A stretch of 64,000 bases of DNA from contig NZ_HG916855.1 of the NCBI RefSeq assembly GCF_000577275.2, forward strand, positions 496,001 through 560,000, read 5' to 3'. The notes beneath the pieces were generated by a model that did not search any database, was not told where the DNA came from, and was given only the letters and a program-made list of their open reading frames with translations. Positions 52,745 through 62,215 of this stretch are shown piece by piece. The stretch's first letter is position 1, and every line of letters begins with the position of its first letter. Both the position numbers and the translations under genes were made by a program. The DNA comes from Rhizobium favelukesii. GTDB taxonomy: Bacteria; Pseudomonadota; Alphaproteobacteria; Rhizobiales; Rhizobiaceae.

Positions 52745-53749
52745 TCAGCGATTTGCCGATCCGCACGAGTTGCGAACGATAAGGCTTGTTTTGACCCTCA
52801 CTGTCTTCGGCGCCTTGCCCGGATCCTTTATCCGGTCGAGCAGGAGCTTGGCCGACCTACGGCCGAGTTCGATACAGGGTTGAGCGATGACAGTCAGGCG
52901 CGGTTCGAAGCAATCGGCCCATTCGAAATCGTCAAATCCAACGAGTGCGATATCGTCCGGAACATGTTTGCCAAGCGATTTCAGTCCTCGCATAATGCCG
53001 ATCGTCGTCATGTTGTTGCCGGCAACGAGTGCTGTCGGACATACCGCACGGCTCATCATCTCAATCGTGGCTCTTGCCGCGCTGTCCACATCGTTCGAAC
53101 CCGGCGCGACAGTGCATTCGCTAGCTTGCAATTTCGCGCGGCGCACGGCGTTCACGAAACCATCGATGCGCTCCGAGGTCGTGGCGAAACCGGTGTGCCC
53201 CGGGATCATGCCAATCCGGGTATGGCCCAGCTCAACGAGATGCTCGACCAAAACCTCCATCGATTTGGCATTCTGCACGCCGACCTGATCGAATTTCGTG
53301 GAAGCCAGCCGGTCGACGAGAACGGTCGGGATGCCATGATCTTCGAGATAGCGAAGCGCGCCAGATCCGTCCGTCGAGCAGGGCGCGATGATAATCCCGT
53401 CGACGCGCAACTGGTGCAGCGCCTGAACGACCTCCAGCTCCTTTTCGGGTGTGTCATGCGTATCGGCGAGGAAAACGGTCATGCCGCAGGCGGCGCATTC
53501 GCTTTCCACGGCACGGATGATATCGGCAAAGTAGGGATTTGATATCGCTGATATGGCGATGCCGACGCTGTTGCTCGATGAGCGGGCCAACGCGCGGGCA
53601 AGCGTGTTGGGGGTATATCCGGTGCGCGCAACAGCATCACGCACCGCTTGTTCCGTTTCCGGCTTGACAAATCGCGTCCCATTGATGACGTGGGATACGG
53701 TGGATTGCGAAACTCCGGCAATCCTTGCAACATCGGCAATCGTGGCCAT
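52745..53749 (-). CDS. LacI family transcriptional regulator
   Basis: 334 residues. Helix-turn-helix plus hinge: TIADVARIAGVSQSTVSHVI, then NGTRFVKPETEQAVRDAVAR and YTPNTLARALARSSSNSVGI. Sugar-binding domain follows, with GIIIAPCSTDGSGALRYLED and DIALVGFDDFEWADCFEPRL. It precedes the sugar ABC genes in the same direction but is read first from the other side of the ATPase gene, 79 bases away. Likely represses the ABC operon through the palindrome at 58332. Confidence 0.94.
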   Translation of the reverse strand: MATIADVARIAGVSQSTVSHVINGTRFVKPETEQAVRDAVARTGYTPNTLARALARSSSNSVGIAISAISNPYFADIIRAVESECAACGMTVFLADTHDTPEKELEVVQALHQLRVDGIIIAPCSTDGSGALRYLEDHGIPTVLVDRLASTKFDQVGVQNAKSMEVLVEHLVELGHTRIGMIPGHTGFATTSERIDGFVNAVRRAKLQASECTVAPGSNDVDSAARATIEMMSRAVCPTALVAGNNMTTIGIMRGLKSLGKHVPDDIALVGFDDFEWADCFEPRLTVIAQPCIELGRRSAKLLLDRIKDPGKAPKTVRVKTSLIVRNSCGSANR

Positions 53750-53772
53750 TTACCTTGCTTCTCAGTCAAATC

Positions 53773-53786
53773 GTGTTTCTAAACAC
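53773..53786. promoter_or_regulatory. Short palindrome upstream of LacI gene
   Basis: GTGTTT-CT-AAACAC, a perfect 6+6 dyad, 24 bases before the LacI start. Could be an autoregulatory site or a coincidence. Confidence 0.3.
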
Positions 53787-53827
53787 CTCGTCTATCGAGT
53801 CGGCGCGGCCTCGACCAGACAAGCCCG

Positions 53828-54928
53828 TCATCTATCCAACGCTACATTATTCCCCGAATCGGGGTCGAAGAAATGGGCGTGAGCCATATCGAACGCGAAG
53901 ATGCGCTCCTCGCCCTGCCTTGCGGTTTCCTCCGGCCCCACTCTGGCAATGACCCGGCAGGCCCCGTGCGTGATGTCGAGAAGCGTCTCCGAGCCCAGAA
54001 ACTGGCACACCTCGATCTTGAAGCTCGTTGCTCCCGTGCGTGTGTCTCCAGCGGCCAGCAGCCTGATATGTTCCGGCCGGAGCCCGAGAGTGACGGAGCG
54101 AAGGCCGGACTTCGCCAGTTCGACTTGCCGGTGTTGCGGAACCGAAATGCGGATGTCATTCTTCGCATCCACCAGTTCGGCGGGCGAGGCGACGTCGAGA
54201 TCGACGAAATTCATCGACGGTGAGCCGATAAAGCCGGCGACGAAGCGGTTTGCCGGGCGGCGGTACACCTCCATCGGCGCCGCTGCCTGCTGGATCGTGC
54301 CGCCGTTCATCACCACGATGCGGGAGCCCATCGTCATGGCTTCCGACTGATCATGCGTGACGTAGACGGTGGTGATCCCCAGTTCCTGATGCATCTTGCT
54401 GAGAAAGCTTCGGGCTTCGACACGCAGTTTTGCGTCCAGATTGGACAGGGGCTCATCCATCAAAAAGACGCCGGGCCGGCGCACCAGCGCACGACCGAGC
54501 GCCACTCGCTGGCGCTGTCCGCCGGAAAGTTCCCGCGGGAACCGGTCGAGATAGCTCTCCAGCTTCAGTCTTTTCGATACGACCGCCACCAGTTGATCGG
54601 CTTCTGCGGTCGGCACACGGCGGGTCTTCAGGCCGAAGCTGATATTGTCGCGGACATTCATATGCGGAAACAGCGCATAGGACTGGAAGACCATCGAGAT
54701 GTTGCGGTCCTTCGGCGGCAGATGTGTGACATCGACGCCGCCGATCATCAACCGCCCGGCGGAAATGGATTCCAGGCCGGCGATCATCTGCAGCGTGGTG
54801 GACTTGCCGCAACCGGACGGGCCGACAAGCACTGTGAATTCGCCGTCCGGAATGGTCAGGTCCAGGCTTGGAATGATAGTATGGGCGCCGTATCTTTTTT
54901 CGATGTGGGTGAGAGAAACTTCAGCCAT
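53828..54928 (-). CDS. Sugar ABC transporter ATP-binding protein (UgpC/MalK type)
   Basis: 366 residues. Walker A GPSGCGKST, Q-loop FQSYALFPHMNVRDNISFGL, signature LSGGQRQRVALGRALVRRP, Walker B VFLMDEPLSNLDAKLR, switch VYVTHDQSEAMTMGSRI, then the MalK-type regulatory C-terminal domain (residues 235-366) with LGLRPEHIRLL. Serves the two permeases encoded upstream in the operon. Confidence 0.95.
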   Translation of the reverse strand: MAEVSLTHIEKRYGAHTIIPSLDLTIPDGEFTVLVGPSGCGKSTTLQMIAGLESISAGRLMIGGVDVTHLPPKDRNISMVFQSYALFPHMNVRDNISFGLKTRRVPTAEADQLVAVVSKRLKLESYLDRFPRELSGGQRQRVALGRALVRRPGVFLMDEPLSNLDAKLRVEARSFLSKMHQELGITTVYVTHDQSEAMTMGSRIVVMNGGTIQQAAAPMEVYRRPANRFVAGFIGSPSMNFVDLDVASPAELVDAKNDIRISVPQHRQVELAKSGLRSVTLGLRPEHIRLLAAGDTRTGATSFKIEVCQFLGSETLLDITHGACRVIARVGPEETARQGEERIFAFDMAHAHFFDPDSGNNVALDR

Positions 54929-54963
54929 GTGAATGCAATTTCCTTATGCTGGAATAACGTTGC

Positions 54964-55827
54964 TCAACCCTTGACGGCGCCGGCGAAATTGCCCGAGGCA
55001 ATCTTGCGGTAGGTCAGGATGAACAGGACGATGATGGGAAGCTGGGAGATGACGAGGCCGGCGGCCGGCAGGTTGAACACGGCCATGTAGCGATCGCTGT
55101 TCAGCTTCAGCATGCCGACCGTGACCGGAAAATTCTGCTCGGAATTCAAAAGCACCAGGCCGAAGACGAACTCCTTCCAGATAGCGATGAAATTCAGCGT
55201 GAAGCCCACGACGATGCCCGGTAGGGACAGCGGCAGGATGATCTTGTAGAACACTTGGAAATCGGTCGCCCCTTCGACATAGGCCGCCTTCTCGATTTCC
55301 CGCGGGATGCTGGTCATGAAACCGCGCAGGATAAGAATCTGGGCCGGCATGCCATAGGCGGCATGAACGATGATCAAGCCGATCTTGGTGTCGAGCAGAT
55401 GCAGCGTGCGCAGCGTGTCGTAGAGCGGGATGAGCACGGTCTGCTGCGGCAGCATGAGACCGGTCAGGATCAGCCCGAAGATGAACGTCTTGCCGGGCAC
55501 CTCCATGCGCGACAGGGCGAAGGCCGGAACCAGCGCCAGGAGAACCGCCAGCGCCGAACCGGCGGTCGCATAGAGGAAGCTGTTGGCGAGCAGGCCGCTG
55601 AAACCCAGCGAATTCCAGACATCGATATAGGGCTGGAAGGTAGGGTGCGACGGAATGGAAAAGGGACCTGCGAGAAAGTCCTGGTTCGACTTGATCGAGG
55701 TAATCAGCACCAGCACGATCGGGCCGGACCAGACGGCAAGGAGGACAGCAAGCAGGGTATAGCCGAGAAACCGTGCCGTGAAGCGGAAGAGATCGCGCCG
55801 ATGTACCAGAACGAGCGTGTCAGACAT
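54964..55827 (-). CDS. Sugar ABC transporter permease (MalG type)
   Basis: 287 residues, six membrane segments. The coupling loop EAA-like motif is EIEKAAYVEGATDFQVFYKI. The N-terminal LVLITSIKSNQDFLAGPFSI matches CUT1 permeases. Overlaps the MalF-type gene by 8 bases. Confidence 0.95.
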   Translation of the reverse strand: MSDTLVLVHRRDLFRFTARFLGYTLLAVLLAVWSGPIVLVLITSIKSNQDFLAGPFSIPSHPTFQPYIDVWNSLGFSGLLANSFLYATAGSALAVLLALVPAFALSRMEVPGKTFIFGLILTGLMLPQQTVLIPLYDTLRTLHLLDTKIGLIIVHAAYGMPAQILILRGFMTSIPREIEKAAYVEGATDFQVFYKIILPLSLPGIVVGFTLNFIAIWKEFVFGLVLLNSEQNFPVTVGMLKLNSDRYMAVFNLPAAGLVISQLPIIVLFILTYRKIASGNFAGAVKG

Positions 55828-56746
55828 CGAAGGCTCCCTTCATCAGCTTCTTCAGGATGATCAGGGCCATCAGCGCAGAGACGGCGAGGATCGCCACGGA
55901 GATGGCGGCGCCGTAGCCGAAGCGCGTGTTCCAGAAGCTTTCGAGATAGACGATGTAACCGAGGACATTGGTATAGCCGAAGGGCGCACCCTTGGTCATG
56001 ACGGCGACTAGGTCGAAGGCGCGCAGCGATTCAAACAGCGTCAGCATCACGACGACGGCGGTGACGGGCCGCAATTGCGGAATAGCCACCTTGGTCAACA
56101 TCCGCCAGTGTCCTGCCCCTTCGATGCGGGCGGCATCGAATGTCTCCTTCGGCACATCGCCGAGACCGGCATAATAGAAGATCATCGGCATACCGGTAAA
56201 AGCCCAGCCGGACACGATCGCCAGCGTATAGATCGCGACCTTGTAGTTTCCGAACCATTCCGTCACCAGGAAGCCGAGTCCGACGGAACGCAGAACGGTA
56301 TCGAAAGCGCCGAACAGCGGGTTGAGGATCAGCAGAAACATCAGGCCGACGGAGATCAGCGACATCGTCACAGGAAAGAAGATGATGGTCCGCACCAGGG
56401 CCGGCGCAGGCAGGATCCTGTTGCGCAGCGCATAGGCGATCAGCAGGCCGGCGAGAACGGGGAATGCGAGAGTAACGGCCAGCCATTTGAAATTGTTGAT
56501 CAGCGCAATCTGGAAATGGCTGTCGCCGATCATGTGCCGGTAGTTTTCCAACCCGACGAAGGTTTTATCAGGTGTCATGCCGTTCCATTCGAACAGGCTG
56601 AGATAGATGGTGAACAGGATCGGATAGCCGACGAAAACGGCAAAGACTGCAAGGGGCGTGACAATGCCGAAAATCGTCACGAATGTGTGCTCACGCGCAA
56701 AGGCAAAAAATCCCGGACTTTCACCGGATCTGTGTGATGTGCTCAT
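55820..56746 (-). CDS. Sugar ABC transporter permease (MalF type)
   Basis: 308 residues from ATG 56746. Membrane segments include FGIVTPLAVFAVFVGYPILF, and the EAA loop is VPKETFDAARIEGAGHWRML. No large periplasmic domain, so a UgpA/MsmF-like partner. Follows the binding-protein gene after 112 bases. Confidence 0.94.
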   Translation of the reverse strand: MSTSHRSGESPGFFAFAREHTFVTIFGIVTPLAVFAVFVGYPILFTIYLSLFEWNGMTPDKTFVGLENYRHMIGDSHFQIALINNFKWLAVTLAFPVLAGLLIAYALRNRILPAPALVRTIIFFPVTMSLISVGLMFLLILNPLFGAFDTVLRSVGLGFLVTEWFGNYKVAIYTLAIVSGWAFTGMPMIFYYAGLGDVPKETFDAARIEGAGHWRMLTKVAIPQLRPVTAVVVMLTLFESLRAFDLVAVMTKGAPFGYTNVLGYIVYLESFWNTRFGYGAAISVAILAVSALMALIILKKLMKGAFDV

Positions 56747-56858
56747 GGACGAGTATCCGTTTCTGCTGGATCGGAAGACCGTGGGCATAATACCCACGGT
56801 CGCGGCCGGTCATGGCTGGGAAGGGCGCCATCGCGGCCGTCTAAGCGACCACTAGTCT

Positions 56859-58157
56859 TCAGAGCTTGCCGCGGGTGCGTACGGCTTCGTCCTCTGTCTG
56901 CTGCATGGCATCCTCAGGCGTGATCGCACCGGCAAGCACGCCCTGCAGGCTGTCGAGGAACCTGTCGGAGATTGCAGGCGGCGTGGCATGGTCCACATGC
57001 ATGAAGGTGAACTGGCCGGCGCTGGCCATTTCCTTGCCCAGGCGCTGTTCCATCTCCGAAAGGCTCGAAAGATCGCCCTGCGTCGAGGAGGGGTAAGGCT
57101 TGTCGATCGCAAGCTTTTCGGTCATCGCCGGCTTCGAGATCATCCAGTCGACGAATTCGGCGGCCTCGTCCTTATGCGGGCTCTTGGCATGGATCATGAT
57201 GGTGTCCTCGGCAAAGACGGACATCACGGGTTTCTTGCCGTCGATGGAGGGCATCGGGAAGAAGTCCATCGGCACGACGCAGCATTTGGCCTGATCGCCG
57301 CGGAAGCGTCCGAGGTTGAACGAACCCTGATACCAGTGCAGCGCCTTGCCCTGCGACCACGGCACCATGGCCGGACCGACGTCGATCGAATTGAAAGACG
57401 GCTCGAACATGTCGTTCTTCGCCAGGTCGGCCATGATCTTGGTGGTTTCGACGGCACGGGGATCGGTCCACGGGATCGTGTTGTTCACGAGGCCCTGATA
57501 GGTGTCGAGCCCGAACTTGTTGACTAGAATGGCCGACCACATGAACTGCGACGGCCATTTTTTCTGGTTCGCCAGCAGGAACGGCCACAGGCCCGCCTTC
57601 TTGCCTGCTTCCGCATTGGCCATCAGTTCGTCCCATGTGGTCGGAACCTTCAGGCCGAGTTTCTCGTAGAGGTCCTTGCGATACCAGACGACGGATGCGC
57701 CGATTTCGGTGGGAACAAAGTATTTCTTGTCGCCGAAGGTCGCCAATGACACGGACGCCGGCACCAGGAACTTGTCCCAGCCGTATTTTTGATAATAGGT
57801 CGTCAGATCGGCAGCAAAACCGTTCTTGATGACTTCCAGCGCGCGGCCGCCTTCCCAGGAATAGAAAACATCCGGCGGATTGCTCGAGGCCAGCTCGATT
57901 GTCTGCTTGGTCTTGTAAGTCTCGCCGTCGACGCTCGCTCCGGTCACATGGATGCGGTCACCGTTCTTTTTGTTCCATTCGTCGATGAGCCAGTTTGCGT
58001 AGATCTCCGACGAAGGCCACGGGGCGCGATAGAAGTATCGCAATTCGACAGGACCGGCGGCAAAGGCGGGGACTGCGAGACCCGCAACACTCGACAATAG
58101 GGCAGCCGCTACCGCACAGCGCGCAATCGCGCGCCGCGAAAACAATGTCATTCTCAT
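56859..58157 (-). CDS. Sugar-binding protein, SBP family 1
   Basis: 432 residues from ATG 58157 (GGAGG 8 bases before). Signal peptide ARCAVAAALLSSVAGLAVPA, cleaved near AFAAG. Mature: VELRYFYRAPWPSSEIYANW, the hinge WYRKDLYEKLGLKVPTTWDE, and MIHAKSPHKDEAAEFVDWMI. Typical of CUT1 binding proteins. First gene of the operon; the operator candidate lies 175 bases upstream. Sugar unknown. Confidence 0.94.
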   Translation of the reverse strand: MRMTLFSRRAIARCAVAAALLSSVAGLAVPAFAAGPVELRYFYRAPWPSSEIYANWLIDEWNKKNGDRIHVTGASVDGETYKTKQTIELASSNPPDVFYSWEGGRALEVIKNGFAADLTTYYQKYGWDKFLVPASVSLATFGDKKYFVPTEIGASVVWYRKDLYEKLGLKVPTTWDELMANAEAGKKAGLWPFLLANQKKWPSQFMWSAILVNKFGLDTYQGLVNNTIPWTDPRAVETTKIMADLAKNDMFEPSFNSIDVGPAMVPWSQGKALHWYQGSFNLGRFRGDQAKCCVVPMDFFPMPSIDGKKPVMSVFAEDTIMIHAKSPHKDEAAEFVDWMISKPAMTEKLAIDKPYPSSTQGDLSSLSEMEQRLGKEMASAGQFTFMHVDHATPPAISDRFLDSLQGVLAGAITPEDAMQQTEDEAVRTRGKL

Positions 58158-58331
58158 TTTATTTTCCTCCAAGGCCCGGAATCGCGACAGTTTGCGCGCG
58201 CAGGGCACGTCCTCACTTCGCCACCTCTCCACAGCGGCGTATCAGCCATGCCGTTCACAAGCTGAATCCGCCGCAATTTTCGACGGTTCAGGTGGCTGAG
58301 CAGGAGCTGATATTGAGAGGCTAGTACGAAA

Positions 58332-58353
58332 AAAGCGCTTGCGCAAGCGCTTT
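58332..58353. promoter_or_regulatory. Perfect 22-bp palindrome, LacI-type operator candidate
   Basis: Half-site AAAGCGCTTGC followed at once by its exact reverse complement. The central TTGCGCAA and the CG-centred symmetry fit LacI-family operators. It lies 175 bases upstream of the sugar-binding-protein gene, whose promoter must lie between. No T-run follows, so it is not a terminator. Confidence 0.6.
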
Positions 58354-58373
58354 CCTCGAAGATCGCCCCACAA

Positions 58374-58688
58374 TTGGGAGACTATCACCACCACGGAGCG
58401 CGCGCCGTCCTTCCCCCCGATGTGCAAACGGTTGCCGAGACCGTTCCGGGCTACGAAACCTATACCTGGAACGCGCTGTTTGCTCCCGCCGGCACCCCGG
58501 CAGACGTCGTTGCTCGTCTGAACCTGGCGGCCAACAAGGCGCTCGCCGATCCAGGCGTCAGCAAGCGCATGGCCGAATTCAGTGCCGTTGTCGTGGGTTC
58601 GACGCCCGAGCAGCTCGGCGCACATGTAAAGGCGCAGATCGCCAAGTGGACCCCTGTCGTGCGCGACGCCAAGATTGAACTCGAATAG
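58374..58688 (+). pseudogene. TctC/Bug-family receptor, C-terminal fragment
   Basis: 105 residues: PPDVQTVAETVPGYETYTWN, then ALFAPAGTPADVVARLNLAA and STPEQLGAHVKAQIAKWTPV. This is the last third of a Bug/TctC solute receptor of tripartite tricarboxylate transporters (about 320 residues). The N-terminal part, including the signal peptide, is missing. Confidence 0.82.
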
Positions 58689-58699
58689 GCACTGCCAAA

Positions 58700-59311
58700 T
58701 CTCTGACGAACGTTGTCGTGCGGATGGAGCCAGCGGGACCGATCGTCGCGGTCCGTTCATAAGCGCTTTCGTAGAAAGCGAATATCTCGGGGTCGGAAAG
58801 GCCGAACGCCGGATTATTGGCGATATCCGGATTGTCGAGCTTCGGAAAGCGCCGGGCCTTATGGGTGAGATAGGCTTCCGTGCCGATGAACGCTTGCACG
58901 TCCGGTTGGTACAGCAGGCAGTAGACATCGTAATAGTGCCGGAGGAAATTGGCGGGGAACTGTCCGGTTTCCTGCTGCTTGCGATATTTCGTGGAAATGG
59001 TCTGGAGCTTTTCCACCAAGGTATAGCCGGGTTCGTAGCAGGGCACGGCCAGCGCGCGATTGTCGATCAACTCGACGCGCGATGACGCAAAATCGTAAGC
59101 CCAGGAACTGATGTCGGTTGATGATCCGGTTCCTTTGGAGAGCGATGTGCCCTTTCAGCTCGAAAGCCGTGCCCAGCTGCTGCAGGCCATAAAGGCAGTG
59201 CATGATCCAATAGTCCTTCTCGACCAGCACGGGTTGCACCTTAATCTCCTCGGCGACGATGCGCAGCAGGGACGCGAAATCCTTTTGGTTATGCAGGAAA
59301 TCAACCGGCAT
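58700..59311 (-). pseudogene. AbiEii/AbiGii-type toxin nucleotidyltransferase, frameshifted with internal deletion
   Basis: From ATG 59311: PVDFLHNQKDFASLLRIVAE, EIKVQPVLVEKDYWIMHCL, GTAFELKG. One base is lost and the next frame reads TSLSKGTGSSTDISS. The part with the catalytic DxD (FGLIxRFSEDIDI in the family) is deleted, and the protein resumes with IDNRALAVPCYEPGYTLVEK, LQTISTKYRKQQETGQFPAN and YDVYCLLYQPDV. It cannot be active. Pair of the antitoxin fragment upstream. Confidence 0.82.
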
Positions 59312-59750
59312 GCGTATCTGCTGCGAGTCCGTTGAAGAACTTCCGTGTGCGCACCATACGGTATTCCTTGGCGGCACGGTTGAGGACGCTGCGGTTGCCT
59401 TGTAGCGCACGCTCCTTCACGCGGGCCAGTACCTGTTCACGGTCGTCCTCGGCCAGATGGTCGAGATTATTGACTAGGTCGACCAGCAAAAACTCCTTGG
59501 TCAGGGTTTTGGGGAACGCCGGTTTCTTGCGGAACTCGAACTCTCGCCCGCCAAGCGTGAAGTTGCCGTGGCGCTTATGGTTGTAAACGACCGTCTTGAT
59601 ATAGAGCTGCGTCGCTCCGACACCCAAACTGTGATAGGCATTGGGCGAAGTGACGAGATAGCGGTCGTCTTTTAGGAAAGCCTCGACGAGGGCGTTATCT
59701 TCGGCCGGGGCCTTCCCGAACGCCGTCAGGGGGAAGATGATCTTGAAACG
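59301..59750 (-). pseudogene. AbiEi/DUF6088-type antitoxin, N-terminally truncated
   Basis: Open from 59750 to 59301 (about 149 codons): KIIFPLTAFGKAPAEDNALV, TSPNAYHSLGVGATQLYIKT, VVYNHKRHGNFTLGGREFEF, LTKEFLLVDLVNNLDHLAED. A TAG precedes the first codon. The N-terminal winged helix is gone, and the break coincides with the start of the DUF4143 fragment on the other strand. It overlaps the toxin start by 11 bases, the usual abiEi-abiEii arrangement. Confidence 0.8.
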
Positions 59751-59751
59751 C

Positions 59752-60098
59752 TAAGACGTGACAGAACTAGGTTTGGCGCACTTCTGGAAAGTTTCGTTGT
59801 TTCCGAGCTTTTGAAACTCGCCTCTTGGTCGGAGCGGCGTTTTTCCTTCTCGCATTATTGCACCAAGGACCAGGATGAGGTTGATCTTGTCATCGAAGAC
59901 CGTCGCGGCCGGATCATCGGAATTGACGTTAAGGCGTCAGCGACGGTCAAATCAGAGGATTTCAAGGGATTGAGGCAGTTGCAAGAGGCAGTCGGAGATC
60001 GTTTTGTTCGAGGTCTGGTGCTTCACAATCATGATCGTGTCACTCCCTTCGGAGAGAAACTGCACGCGGCCCCGCTGTCCATTCTTTGGTCGATGTAA
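59752..60098 (+). pseudogene. AAA-type ATPase with DUF4143, C-terminal fragment
   Basis: RDRTRFGALLESFVVSELLK, ASWSERRFSFSHYCTKDQDE, VDLVIEDRRGRIIGIDVKAS and RFVRGLVLHNHDRVTPFGEK are the PD-(D/E)xK-like DUF4143 end of Rhizobiales AAA ATPases. The ATPase domain is absent. Confidence 0.8.
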
Positions 60099-60189
60099 GA
60101 GCATAACTCGTCAGGTGGCGCCCACGCTTATGTCAAACCGTTCGACAGAAACGGCCTCGCAGTCGTGTCCATCCTGGTTGAGCCGGCTC

Positions 60190-60312
60190 TGCGAACGGCG
60201 GGTCATTCCGTCGACGTGATCGCGGGTAACGTAGATCATTGCCACTCCAAGCTCGGCATGCAACTCGCTCAATTGCGCTTGTATTTTCATCGCGAATGAT
60301 GGTTGCGGATAG
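60190..60312 (-). pseudogene. ABC transporter ATPase fragment (MalK type)
   Basis: AMKIQAQLSELHAELGVAMI followed by YVTRDHVDGMT corresponds to the D-loop to switch region of sugar ABC ATPases (YVTHDQVEAMT), with the switch His replaced by Arg. About 40 codons remain. Confidence 0.65.
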
Positions 60313-60368
60313 CTCAACTGGATTTTGCCATTCGCAGCGGATCTCTTCGCACATGGCGGCGCGAGTTC

Positions 60369-60674
60369 TTAGATTCCTGACCCGTCGAGCTCTTGGGCGG
60401 CGTCGCCTTCCCAGGGTGAGGGCATCGAGGTGCGATTGAGATTGGCCGAGGGCATCGGCATCCAGCATTTCAATTCCGGCTCGGCGTATTCGATGATGCG
60501 GCCGGGCGAGGAATCAGAGGCGCGCCAGCCTTCGGCACCGAACTGATCGCCATGCGACCAATAGGCGAGGTCAACCTCTGCCTGCCCCTGCTCGGACGGG
60601 CGGATCGTGACGAGGATGCGACTGCCGTCTTTCGGCGCGCTTGCCATGTGGCGCCAGCGGTCTGGCTCGTCCAT
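60369..60674 (-). CDS. Hypothetical protein, DUF551-like
   Basis: 101 residues. HMASAPKDGSRILVTIRPSE, LAYWSHGDQFGAEGWRASDS and LKCWMPMPSANL match small rhizobial proteins with a DUF551-like core (APKDG...W...CWMPLP). Function unknown. Appears intact among fragments. Confidence 0.65.
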   Translation of the reverse strand: MDEPDRWRHMASAPKDGSRILVTIRPSEQGQAEVDLAYWSHGDQFGAEGWRASDSSPGRIIEYAEPELKCWMPMPSANLNRTSMPSPWEGDAAQELDGSGI

Positions 60675-61016
60675 CTTTTTCCTCCTGCCTTGCTGTCGGT
60701 TGCAAGTGTCGCCTCGCCATCGAAAACGGTCAACTCAAACTTTGCACAACCCATCCTGTGTATTCCGCTGGAAACCGGTCGCTCGAGGAATGGCGTGCCG
60801 TGCGGCGGCAGGCGGAAAATCTACCACCGGTGGTGCAGCATGCGCCCTGGCTCGGCCGGTTGCATCGATCCTCCACCAGGCCGGCGTCATGTCCGCCACG
60901 CACCTAGCCGCCTTCAACCTCGGCCTGAAATCCATCCCCGTCGATCACTGCGCCAAATGGCATATCCACCACAACCCGGACAGAGCCACTCCGATTAACG
61001 GGGACGCGCCAATCGC
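60675..61016. other. Unassigned stretch in gene graveyard
   Basis: About 340 bases. Short open frames in several phases, none recognisable. Probably debris of a deleted region. Confidence 0.4.
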
Positions 61017-61280
61017 GTGGAACAACTGCATCCGTTCTTCAACGGCGGTGACAAGGTCTCGTGGATTGATTTCGAGGCGGCAGCGCGGGGCAAGAGCTAT
61101 TCGTTCCCCATTGATAGTTACCTCTGGCAGTTCATCGCTGCCGGCAAGGTTGTCAAGTTCCACTACGTTACGGATACCGCTCAGATGATCAGGATGGCCA
61201 AGGGGAATGACCATTGCTGTCGGCCGGTCGCCGGAAAAGGCGGGGCTTCTTCCGCAAAGCAGCGCGGTGGGTTCAGCTGA
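61017..61280 (+). CDS. Unrecognised protein fragment, runs into IS30 remnant
   Basis: GTG 61017. EQLHPFFNGGDKVSWIDFEA, ARGKSYSFPIDSYLWQFIAA and GKVVKFHYVTDTAQMIRMA have a globular look but no family I recognise. The end (after 61215) is composed of IS30-flank sequence. Possibly a truncated gene. Confidence 0.35.
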   Translation: MEQLHPFFNGGDKVSWIDFEAAARGKSYSFPIDSYLWQFIAAGKVVKFHYVTDTAQMIRMAKGNDHCCRPVAGKGGASSAKQRGGFS

Positions 61281-62062
61281 TCGCTGCAACACACTCTGCA
61301 AACCTCTCTGCGGGCGTCTGATAAAGCAAGGTCTTTCTTGGACGTTCGTTGAGCTGCCTTGCGATAGCACTGAGCTTGGCTTGGCTATGGACGGACAGGT
61401 CGGTGCCGCGTGGGAGATATTGGCGCAGCAACCGATTGGTGTTTTCATTCGAACCGCGCTGCCAGAGTGATCGAGGATCGCAGAAGTAGATCTCAACGTC
61501 CGCGGCGATTGCCAGTCGCTGGTGGTCGGCCAGTTCCTTTCCCCGATCCCAGGTCAGTGATGGATAGAGTTCGGCCGGTAGTTTCTGCGACTGCCTGATC
61601 AAGGCAGAGACCACGCTTTCGGTATCCTTATTGGCGACCTTGATCAGCATCATATAGCGCGAGTGACGCTCAACCAGCGTTGCTATGTAGCTGTTCCTGG
61701 ATCCACCGATAAGGTCACCTTCCCAATGACGGGAACGGCACGATCTTCGACAGACGGAGGTCTCTCGCTGATGGATATCGCATCCTTGATCTGGCCCAAT
61801 CCACTCCGTTTGATGCTGGCGTGCCGGGAACGACGGATTGTTCTTCTGCCCTAAGGTGTTCAAGCAATTCCTTTTTCAGCACCCCGCGGGCCTGAATGTA
61901 CAGGCTGCGATAGATCGTTTCGTGCGACACCTGTTTGAGTGGCTCCGCTGGATAAGGACGCTTGAGCCAGCCAGCAATCTGCTCTGGCGACCATTTCCGC
62001 TGTAGCTTGGCAGATACTGTGCGGACCAGGGAAACATAGCAAGCGACTTGCGATAGGCGCAC
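61273..62062 (-). pseudogene. IS30 family transposase, truncated and frameshifted
   Basis: N-part: LQRKWSPEQIAGWLKRPYP, QVSHETIYRSLYIQARGVLK. C-part in another frame: HWEGDLIGGSRNSYIATLVE, RHSRYMMLIKVA, and the catalytic Glu region WQRGSNENTNRLLRQYLPRG. The frames cross at about 61730. The N-terminal helix-turn-helix is missing and no terminal repeats were found, so it is a remnant. Confidence 0.88.
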
Positions 62063-62215
62063 CCGAACTCACATGGGCATTCCACACTGGAGGCTGCCTG
62101 CGGCGTTCAGTAGAACTGTTGGATGAAACGCGGGTTCCTCAGAAGCGCTGTTGAGGTCTGTCGTTTCATTTAAGTGCGATCAGTCCTATAATCCGGTGGG
62201 GGTGAGGCCGAACCA

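Noticed and set aside
58332..58353. 22-bp palindrome as a rho-independent terminator
   Set aside because: No loop and no T-run; operator interpretation is better given the LacI gene and the operon start.
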